From: Actinomycetota bacterium
Lineage (GTDB): Bacteria; Actinomycetota; Acidimicrobiia; Spongiisociales; UBA11373
Assembly: GCA_030688105.1 (NCBI GenBank)
Contig: JAUYIV010000416.1
Coordinates: forward strand, 1-8,791
Length of the DNA stretch: 8,791 nt
Direction of reading: 5' to 3'
Position 1 is the first letter of the stretch. Each line of letters starts with the position of its first letter. Under the pieces are notes generated by a model. It was not told the DNA's origin. It saw nothing but the letters and a program-made list of their open reading frames with translations, and did not search any database. Position numbers and translations under genes: made by a program. Positions 1 through 4,369 of the stretch are shown piece after piece.

Positions 1-519
1 GACCACTTTGCGGTCGATCTCGACGCCCTGCGGACCGGTGAGTGGACCGAGCCGGCTCCCGGCTTCTACAACAGGCCGATCGGATGGAACGTCATACCTT
101 TCGCCGGCTCGGCCGCGGACGGCGGGTACACGGACGAGGAGCTGAAACTCGTGCACGAAACTCGCAAGATCCTCGACGCACCAGAAGTGTTGGTCGATCC
201 CACCTGCGTACGGGTCCCCGTGGTGGCCGGCCATGGAATTGCCGCTACGGCGTGGTTCCGGCGGGACCTGGCGGTCGAGGAGGCTGCCGATCTGATCGGG
301 TCGTCGCCGGGGGTCGAATTGTGGACCGACAAGGTGCCGACTCCTCTCGACGCCGCCGGCCGTGACGAGGTGCTGGTGGGACGGCTCCGGGCCACCATCG
401 GCAGTCCCGGCGGGATCGCCTTGTGGGCGGTGGGGGACAATCTTCGCAAGGGTGCGGCACTCAACGCGGTGCAGATCGCCGAACTTGTCGTTGGTCAACG
501 GGCGACTGTCATGCGCTGA
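1..519 (+). CDS. asd: Aspartate-semialdehyde dehydrogenase, C-terminal part (5' end outside window)
   Basis: This enzyme makes L-aspartate-4-semialdehyde from aspartyl-4-phosphate with NADPH, the branch point to lysine/diaminopimelate, threonine and methionine in the cytoplasm. The reading frame is open from base 1 and gives 172 residues to a TGA stop. Visible family motifs, numbered in the fragment, are NRPIGWNVIP (24-33), the GYTDEELKLVHETRKIL stretch (42-58), CVRVPVVAGH (69-78) with the substrate arginine R71 and general-base histidine H78 seven residues apart as in known enzymes, and the C-terminal signature LWAVGDNLRKGAALNAVQIAE (141-161). The catalytic cysteine and NADP-binding half lie to the left of the window. 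In many actinobacteria asd follows lysC (aspartokinase), which could be checked upstream. No clear terminator follows the stop. The assignment is firm because the motifs are specific; only the N-terminal half is unseen. Confidence 0.96.
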   Translation, partial: DHFAVDLDALRTGEWTEPAPGFYNRPIGWNVIPFAGSAADGGYTDEELKLVHETRKILDAPEVLVDPTCVRVPVVAGHGIAATAWFRRDLAVEEAADLIGSSPGVELWTDKVPTPLDAAGRDEVLVGRLRATIGSPGGIALWAVGDNLRKGAALNAVQIAELVVGQRATVMR

Positions 520-530
520 CTGCCCTCGCC

Positions 531-558
531 GACCGCCAACCGCCGACGGCCAACCGCC
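531..558. repeat. Two-copy 14-base tandem repeat
   Basis: Bases 531-544 (GACCGCCAACCGCC) are followed directly by 545-558 (GACGGCCAACCGCC), which differs at one position. It begins 11 bases after the asd stop codon. It may be a simple slippage duplication. No function is implied. Confidence 0.7.
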
Positions 559-630
559 AGACGCGCCGGGGCCGGGACGGGGCAGGACTCACCGGGGCTC
601 CGTCGTCTTCAGGGATCGATCGCGGGACAT

Positions 631-654
631 CCGCCGTCGAAAGGGAACCGGCGG
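631..654. other. Hairpin in the asd-tRNA gap
   Basis: CCGCCG (631-636) pairs perfectly with CGGCGG (649-654) around a 12-base loop that contains the purine-rich run GAAAGGGAA. The arms are not extended by flanking pairs and no T-run follows, so a Rho-independent terminator is doubtful. It could be part of a structured RNA, or chance in GC-rich DNA. Confidence 0.3.
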
Positions 655-785
655 TCTGCATGGGGAGGCGGTATCACGGGACTCATGTCCTGCGTCGACG
701 ACCCTCGGCCCGCGGGCTGCGGCCGGACGCCCTGAAGCATCGGCAAGACACCCGCCCTCCGGACTTCGATGGCTACCTTGGCCGT

Positions 786-791
786 TACACT
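786..791 (+). promoter_or_regulatory. Probable -10 box of the tRNA-Pro gene
   Basis: TACACT fits the TANNNT form of an actinobacterial -10 element and ends 12 bases before the mature 5' end of the tRNA, so transcription would start about 6 bases upstream of the tRNA. I see no good -35 hexamer at the usual spacing. Confidence 0.5.
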
Positions 792-803
792 CCACGGTCC
801 CGA

Positions 804-877
804 CGGGACGTGGCGCAGCTTGGTAGCGCGCATCGTTCGGGACGATGAGGTCGCCGGTTCAAATCCGGCCGTCCCGA
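804..877 (+). tRNA. tRNA-Pro (anticodon CGG)
   Basis: This 74-base gene folds as a full cloverleaf. The acceptor stem pairs 804-810 with 870-876 (7 bp), the D-arm uses GCGC/GCGC, the anticodon stem pairs CATCG (831-835) with CGATG (843-847), and the T-stem pairs GCCGG with CCGGC around the loop TTCAAAT. The anticodon loop TTCGGGA has T33, anticodon CGG (838-840) and G37. It reads CCG, a major proline codon in GC-rich genomes. The C1-G72 first pair and A73 discriminator are typical of bacterial tRNA-Pro. The 3' CCA is not encoded (the bases after the discriminator are CCC), so it must be added by a CCA-adding enzyme. Confidence 0.96.
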
Positions 878-880
878 CCC

Positions 881-905
881 GAAGCCCCGGCAAAACCGGG
901 GCTTC
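881..905. terminator. Perfect 10-bp hairpin between tRNA-Pro and corC, probable bidirectional terminator
   Basis: GAAGCCCCGG (881-890) and CCGGGGCTTC (896-905) form an uninterrupted stem around the loop CAAAA. It begins 4 bases after the tRNA and lies 48 bases beyond the corC stop on the opposite strand, so it could end both transcripts. Neither side has a real T-run, so it is either a T-poor terminator of the kind often proposed in actinobacteria, or a processing or stability element for the tRNA 3' end. Confidence 0.65.
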
Positions 906-953
906 GATTCATGGTGCACCGACGGCTGGGGGCTGGACCCGGCTCGATGGCCG

Positions 954-2204
954 CTAGTCCCGAACCACGATCCTCACGCGGTCCACCCGGTTCCGGACCA
1001 TTCGGATCACCTCGATATCGATCCGGTCGACGGTGACGACGTCACCGACTCGTGGCACCTTTCCGCCGCGATCCAGGACCAGGCCGGCGACCGTGGCGTA
1101 CTCGCCCGCAGGCAGCGCCGCCCGGATCGAGTCGGCTACCTCTTCGACCGGGGCTCGTCCCTCGACAAGCCACTCGGCCGGGCCGACCGCAAGGACCGCC
1201 GGCTCGTCGGGGTCGTACTCGTCCTGCAGCTCACCCACCAGCTCGGAGATGAGGTCCTTGATGGTGACCATTCCCTCGATACCGCCGTGCTCGTCGGTGA
1301 CAACCGCAAGGGCGAACCTGTTCCTCCGCATCTCCATGAGGAGGTCGAGGACCGATTTCGACTCGGGAACGTATTGGGGCTCTCTGATCACACGATGGAT
1401 GTCGCTCGTGGTCGGCTCGCTGGGCATGCCGATGAGGTCCTTGACCTGGAGGATCCCGACGAGGTCGTCGACGGAATCCTTGATCACGGGGAACCGGCTG
1501 TGGCCGGTCTCGGCCACGGCCGACCGCACTGCCTCGATCGTGACCGGCGAAACCAGGGGGTCGATCTCGGTGCGCGGCGTCATCACGTCTCGCACCTTCC
1601 GACCGGCCAACTCGAAGAGCGAGTGGATTATCTCGCGCTCGGTGGTCCCGATGTATCCGGTCCGCTCCCCGAGGATGGCCATCGCCCGGATGTCGTCCTC
1701 GGTGACGGCACCGCGGTCGCGGCCTGCCCCGATCCGAAACAGCCGGAAGGCGCCCCGGGCGATCCCCACGAACACCCGGACGATGGGCCGCAGGAAGCGG
1801 CTCAGCCACCAGATCGCTGGAGCGACGATGAGGGAGAAACGCTCGGGGAACCGGTTGGCCAGGCTCTTCGGGGTGATCTCTCCGACGACGAGGATGACCG
1901 CGGTGACCGCACCGGTCGCCGCCCAAGGTCCCCATTCGTGGCCGAGGAGATCGACGAACAGCACGGTGGCGATCGATGCGCCGAGGATGTTCACGAAGTT
2001 GTTGGCGACCAGCAGCGTGCTGAGCATGGAGTCCGGCTCCTCGAGCAATGCCCTGAGGCGGCGTGCCCGGCGGTCCGTATCGGCGAGTTGCTCGACCCGC
2101 TCGCGTGGGACCGACACCAGCGCCGTCTCGCTCCCCGAGAAGAACCCGGACGCGATGATGCATGCACCGAGGATCACCAGGTAGACGAGCTGTTCGGTGC
2201 TCAC
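954..2204 (-). CDS. CNNM/CBS-pair/CorC_HlyC membrane protein (HlyC/CorC family transporter)
   Basis: This is a 416-residue protein of the CorC/HlyC (COG1253) family, inner-membrane proteins linked to magnesium/cobalt export or tolerance. Domains in order: a CNNM (DUF21) membrane domain (about 1-190) with an N-terminal helix, the signature SGSETAL (23-29), VANNFVNILGASIATVLFV (66-84) and VVGEITPKSLANRFP (106-120); a CBS pair (about 202-325) opening with GRKVRDVMTPRTEI and closing with DEHGGIEGMVTIKDLISELVGEL; and a CorC_HlyC domain (about 340-416). Length is normal for the family. The frame stays open upstream of the start, but the GTG at 2204 is chosen because the family's first helix begins there and GAGAGGG (2211-2217) lies 6 bases upstream. 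It follows the receiver-domain gene by 49 bases on the same strand, probably one operon. Substrate cannot be told from sequence, so I give no gene symbol. Confidence 0.93.
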   Translation of the reverse strand: MSTEQLVYLVILGACIIASGFFSGSETALVSVPRERVEQLADTDRRARRLRALLEEPDSMLSTLLVANNFVNILGASIATVLFVDLLGHEWGPWAATGAVTAVILVVGEITPKSLANRFPERFSLIVAPAIWWLSRFLRPIVRVFVGIARGAFRLFRIGAGRDRGAVTEDDIRAMAILGERTGYIGTTEREIIHSLFELAGRKVRDVMTPRTEIDPLVSPVTIEAVRSAVAETGHSRFPVIKDSVDDLVGILQVKDLIGMPSEPTTSDIHRVIREPQYVPESKSVLDLLMEMRRNRFALAVVTDEHGGIEGMVTIKDLISELVGELQDEYDPDEPAVLAVGPAEWLVEGRAPVEEVADSIRAALPAGEYATVAGLVLDRGGKVPRVGDVVTVDRIDIEVIRMVRNRVDRVRIVVRD

Positions 2205-2210
2205 AGGATG

Positions 2211-2217
2211 CCCTCTC
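2211..2217 (-). promoter_or_regulatory. Ribosome binding site that fixes the corC-family start
   Basis: On the minus strand GAGAGGG is followed by a 6-base spacer and GTG at 2204. It decides for this start over the longer open frame, which overlaps the receiver gene and has no homologous sequence. Confidence 0.7.
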
Positions 2218-2253
2218 GGGGCCCGATACTCGGAGGCTCGGCTCGATCTGGGG

Positions 2254-2631
2254 TCATGCGCTCGAGCGCTCGAGGGCGCCATCGATGGCGGCGCGCAGCT
2301 CGTACGCGGAAAAGGGCTTGCGGACCCAGGCCACGGCTCCGGACCTCCCGGCGAGGAAGGCGTCGGCGTCCCTGTCGAGCAACAGGATGATCGGCGGGGC
2401 GGCGACTCCTCCGACCGCGCCGGCATCGCGCACCGCTCGGGTGATGGCCATCCCGCCCATGGACCCGATCTGCATGTCGACCACCACCGCATCGGGGAGG
2501 GTGGTCTCGATGCGGCCGGTGACCTCGCGGGGGTCGGCGATCTCGTGCAGGGTGTACCGCGGCTCTGACAGCGCGGCTCTCACGTCGTTGAGGACCCACG
2601 TCTCGTCGGCAACGACGAGGATGTCGGACAT
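2254..2631 (-). CDS. Stand-alone receiver-domain protein (single-domain response regulator, partly degenerate)
   Basis: This 125-residue protein is one response-regulator receiver domain with no output domain. The hydrophobic first strand DILVVADE (3-10) keeps the second acidic-pocket residue (D9), but the first position of the usual Asp pair is A8, with E10 following. The phosphoacceptor is D52 in VVVDMQIGSMGGM (49-61). The strand-4 Thr/Ser that normally senses phosphorylation looks like Leu (PIILLLD, 80-86). The conserved lysine is K105 in WVRKPF, followed by a normal last helix. Phosphorylation is possible but conformational switching may be altered. The ATG at 2631 is chosen over an upstream in-frame ATG because the domain begins there and a -10-like TACGCT ends 8 bases upstream. 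No histidine kinase is nearby. Its partner and role are unknown; it leads the likely operon with the CNNM/CBS protein. Confidence 0.85.
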   Translation of the reverse strand: MSDILVVADETWVLNDVRAALSEPRYTLHEIADPREVTGRIETTLPDAVVVDMQIGSMGGMAITRAVRDAGAVGGVAAPPIILLLDRDADAFLAGRSGAVAWVRKPFSAYELRAAIDGALERSSA

Positions 2632-2633
2632 TG

Positions 2634-2653
2634 GCCGCGAGCGTAGTCGCGGC
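2634..2653. promoter_or_regulatory. Inverted repeat over the receiver-gene -10 box, candidate operator
   Basis: GCCGCGA (2634-2640) and TCGCGGC (2647-2653) are perfect 7-bp arms around a 6-base centre. The dyad covers the -10-like hexamer of the leftward receiver gene and ends 2 bases before its start codon, so a bound protein would block that promoter. It lies 62 or more bases upstream of the divergent nfeD promoter. It is upstream of the inferred mRNA starts for both genes, which favours a DNA site over an RNA hairpin. The binding protein is unknown. Confidence 0.45.
2640..2645 (-). promoter_or_regulatory. -10 box of the receiver gene (leaderless start)
   Basis: Read on the minus strand, TACGCT (TANNNT) is followed by 8 bases and the ATG at 2631. 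Transcription would begin within about 2 bases of the start codon. No Shine-Dalgarno sequence is present and no -35 match is visible. Confidence 0.5.
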
Positions 2654-2714
2654 TTTCCCGGCGCTGGACTCCTCATGCCGGCGGCCGGCCGGTGGAGGCG
2701 GGCGGCTTCCTCCC

Positions 2715-2720
2715 TACCAT
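2715..2720 (+). promoter_or_regulatory. -10 box of nfeD (leaderless start)
   Basis: TACCAT (TANNNT, with the conserved A at position 5) is followed by 9 bases and the ATG at 2730. No Shine-Dalgarno sequence lies in between, which fits a leaderless or near-leaderless mRNA. No clear -35 is seen. Confidence 0.45.
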
Positions 2721-2729
2721 CGCCGGCGC

Positions 2730-3989
2730 ATGTTCAGTGCACTTCGCGGCCTCGTCGTTCTCGTGGTGCTCGCAATCGGGCTGATGCCTGCGGCTGGTTC
2801 GGCCGGCGAGGGCGGCCCTCATGTGGACGTCGTCGTGGTCGACGGTGTGCTCGAGGGGAGGCTCGTCGACTTCGTGCGGGACGCCATCGAGGGCTCCGAC
2901 GCCTCGCTCGTGGTGCTCCAGCTGAAAGTGCCGGCCGTGCTCGCCGCGGACGCCTTCGATCTCGTGTCGCTGATGAGCGATCCCCCCATTCCCGTGGCGG
3001 TTTGGGTGGGTCCCCACCCGGCGTCCGCCTACGGCGCCGCAGCGGCGATGGTGTCGGCGGCTCCGATTCGGGGAGCCGCCCCGGGCGTCTCGATCGGGTG
3101 GGCTGCTCCGTCGGTCGCCGGCGGACCGGACGACCGCGAGGTGGTGGCGGGCCTTGCCCCAGACCTGCCGGCCGAGGCATACGACGGCCGGATCACCGTG
3201 GGCCAGGATCCGGTTCCCGGGCTCATCGATGTGGTGCAACCCGCGCTCGGCCAGTTCATCGTCGCGCTGGATGGCATGAGCCTCGTGGTGCGCGGGGTGG
3301 AGGTCACCCTGGCGACTGCGCAGCGAGGGTCGGAAGATGAGGTGTCCCCGGTGCCGGTCAGGTTCATCGAGCCGGGTCTGATCGACCGGACGCTGCGACT
3401 CGCCGTCTCGCCGGAGGCAGCATTCTTCTTCCTCGTCCTCGGGCTGGCACTGGTCGTGTTCGAGTTCTACGCCGCGGGGCCGGGCCTGGCGGCGGCGGTT
3501 GCGGCGGCATCCCTGCTGCTCGCGGGATACGGCGTCGCGGTGCTCCCGGTGTGGTGGCCGGCGATCGGGGCGGTGCTGGTCGGCGTCTGGCTGTACGTGG
3601 TCGAGTTCCAGCGAAACGATCTCGGGTGGAAGAGCCTGCTCGGCACCCTCCTCCTCGGGCTGGGCGGGCTCCGGTTCGTCGACGCCGCTCCGCAGATGAC
3701 CACCACCTGGTGGGTCGTCGTGCTGGTCGTCGTCGGCGCCGCGTTGTTCTTCGGATTCGCGCTCACCACGGTCGTCCGCGCCCGGTTCTCGACCCAGACC
3801 ATCGGGAGGGAGCACCTCGTCGGCCGGTTGGGCACCGCCACAGGATCGATCGCGCCTGAGGGGATCGTGATCGTGGACGGAGCCGAATGGCGGGCCCGCT
3901 CGACACGAGCCTCCGGCATCGCCGCGGGCGACGAGGTGCGGGTATCGGCAGTGATGGGGATAGTGTTGGAGGTCGAGCGGGTCGAGTAG
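2730..3989 (+). CDS. NfeD-family membrane protein with a degenerate ClpP-like protease domain
   Basis: This 419-residue protein has the layout of long NfeD proteins (COG1030): signal peptide or anchor (1-25), extracytoplasmic ClpP/crotonase-like domain (about 32-215), a membrane block (about 230-345, several helices), and a C-terminal NfeD beta-barrel (OB-fold) domain (about 355-419). Active relatives are serine proteases that cut the C-terminal region of stomatin/SPFH partners using a Ser-Lys dyad, the serine lying in a GARAASAG-type motif. Aligned by eye through the following APGVSIG (117-123; family APGTNIG), the serine position falls on G102 in SAYGAAA, so proteolysis is doubtful. The stomatin/slipin gene that usually accompanies NfeD is not next to it; whiB follows. 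The frame is open upstream, but ATG 2730 is chosen because the signal peptide begins there. Family assignment is good; activity is inferred. Confidence 0.85.
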   Translation: MFSALRGLVVLVVLAIGLMPAAGSAGEGGPHVDVVVVDGVLEGRLVDFVRDAIEGSDASLVVLQLKVPAVLAADAFDLVSLMSDPPIPVAVWVGPHPASAYGAAAAMVSAAPIRGAAPGVSIGWAAPSVAGGPDDREVVAGLAPDLPAEAYDGRITVGQDPVPGLIDVVQPALGQFIVALDGMSLVVRGVEVTLATAQRGSEDEVSPVPVRFIEPGLIDRTLRLAVSPEAAFFFLVLGLALVVFEFYAAGPGLAAAVAAASLLLAGYGVAVLPVWWPAIGAVLVGVWLYVVEFQRNDLGWKSLLGTLLLGLGGLRFVDAAPQMTTTWWVVVLVVVGAALFFGFALTTVVRARFSTQTIGREHLVGRLGTATGSIAPEGIVIVDGAEWRARSTRASGIAAGDEVRVSAVMGIVLEVERVE

Positions 3990-3992
3990 GCC

Positions 3993-4019
3993 CGTCGCCC
4001 GCGGGCGGCCTCGGCGACG
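3993..4019. terminator. Possible terminator hairpin after nfeD
   Basis: CGTCGCC (3993-3999) pairs with GGCGACG (4013-4019), 7 bp with a 13-base loop, starting 4 bases after the nfeD stop. A 10-base palindrome GCCCGCGGGC (3997-4006) overlaps it and offers an alternative fold. There is no T-run, so terminator function is uncertain. Confidence 0.35.
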
Positions 4020-4056
4020 TGACAGTTACTCCCTGGTAATCGGGCGAGCGGGCTGG

Positions 4057-4062
4057 TAGCGT
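4057..4062 (+). promoter_or_regulatory. Possible -10 box of the whiB-like gene
   Basis: TAGCGT (TANNNT) would start transcription near 4069, leaving a leader of about 28 bases that holds the strong ribosome binding site. A GTGACA hexamer at 4019-4024 resembles a -35 but is too far away (32 bases) to pair with it. Confidence 0.35.
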
Positions 4063-4081
4063 CCGCCGCCGCCTGGCGTGT

Positions 4082-4089
4082 GGGAGGAG
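4082..4089 (+). promoter_or_regulatory. Strong ribosome binding site of the whiB-like gene
   Basis: GGGAGGAG lies 7 bases before the GTG at 4097, an ideal spacing. It selects this start. Confidence 0.85.
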
Positions 4090-4096
4090 TACCGCC

Positions 4097-4369
4097 GTGC
4101 TGGACGTGGCTTCTGTCGACCGATCCTGGCAGATGAAGGGCTTGTGCCGGGGGAATCATTCCTATCTCTTCTTCCCTCCGAGTCATGCCGAACGCAAAGA
4201 AGAGCGGGAGCGCCGCGAATACAAGGCAAAGGCGATCTGCTCGGTCTGCCCCGTCAAGGTGGAGTGTCTCGACTTCGCCGTCGAGATCCGTGAGCCATAT
4301 GGGATCTGGGGCGGCTACACCGAAACCGAGCGTCGCCAGCTGATGACGCGGCGGGGCGTCACCGTCTGA
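4097..4369 (+). CDS. WhiB-like [4Fe-4S] transcriptional regulator
   Basis: This 90-residue cytoplasmic protein belongs to the Wbl family, regulators that bind a [4Fe-4S] cluster and often act by contacting region 4 of the principal sigma factor. The four cluster cysteines are all present: C17 (GLCRG), then C48-x2-C51-x5-C57 (CSVCPVKVEC). The G(I/V)WGG turn is at 69-73, followed by a short basic tail (TERRQLMTRRG) that serves in DNA contact in relatives. W11 and the FFPP motif (25-28) are typical of the family. The GTG start has an ideal ribosome binding site. Its 3' end overlaps the convergent selB by 11 bases. I cannot assign it to one Wbl class (WhiB1, WhiB2 and so on) from sequence alone; the target genes are unknown. 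Wbl proteins often respond to oxygen, nitric oxide or redox state. Confidence 0.95.
   Translation: MLDVASVDRSWQMKGLCRGNHSYLFFPPSHAERKEERERREYKAKAICSVCPVKVECLDFAVEIREPYGIWGGYTETERRQLMTRRGVTV

Larger units (their letters stand above)
520..803. other. Intergenic stretch without a supportable gene
   Basis: About 285 bases separate the asd stop from the tRNA. Frames are open here in several directions, but only because stop codons are rare at this GC content; the translations are rich in Arg, Pro and Gly, show no family motif and have no ribosome binding site that I can see. The stretch holds a 14-base tandem repeat (531-558), a 6-bp hairpin (631-654), a 4-bp hairpin GGAC/GTCC near 677-688, and the probable tRNA promoter at the right end. 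I searched it on both strands for a tRNA-Sec (TCA anticodon in a 7-base loop, long variable arm, T-loop) and did not find one. A small non-coding RNA or the asd 3' UTR are possible contents, but nothing identifies one. Confidence 0.6.

Noticed and set aside
517..735. Read-through of the asd TGA as selenocysteine, because the frame stays open for about 70 codons and the organism has selA-selB.
   Set aside because: The asd domain is complete at the TGA, the downstream translation has no homology that I recognise, and open frames are expected at this GC content.
661..762. Possible tRNA-Sec: GGAGGCGG near 664 and a near-complementary CCGCCCTCC near 753, with TCA in between.
   Set aside because: The stems need a bulge, no anticodon stem forms around TCA in a 7-base loop, and there is no proper T-arm. 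It does not fold as a tRNA.
609..893. Leftward 94-residue open frame covering the tRNA-Pro gene, with a GTAGFEPATSSSRT-like stretch.
   Set aside because: This peptide is the well-known false product of reading the antisense strand of a tRNA gene. The cloverleaf explains the sequence.
1033..2184. Rightward 383-residue open frame, and other long rightward frames, opposite the CNNM/CBS gene.
   Set aside because: They are antisense shadows. The leftward frame has full family motifs, and the rightward translations are low-complexity Arg/Ser/Thr/Pro-rich with no domain.
2162..3340. Rightward 392-residue open frame spanning the receiver gene and the 5' half of nfeD.
   Set aside because: It crosses two genes on different strands, is Arg/Gly-rich, and has no motif or ribosome binding site.
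4019..4040. GTGACA followed by GGTAAT upstream of whiB as a -35/-10 pair.
   Set aside because: Only about 10 bases separate the hexamers, too short for a promoter, and pairing GTGACA with TAGCGT at 4057 gives 32 bases, too long.
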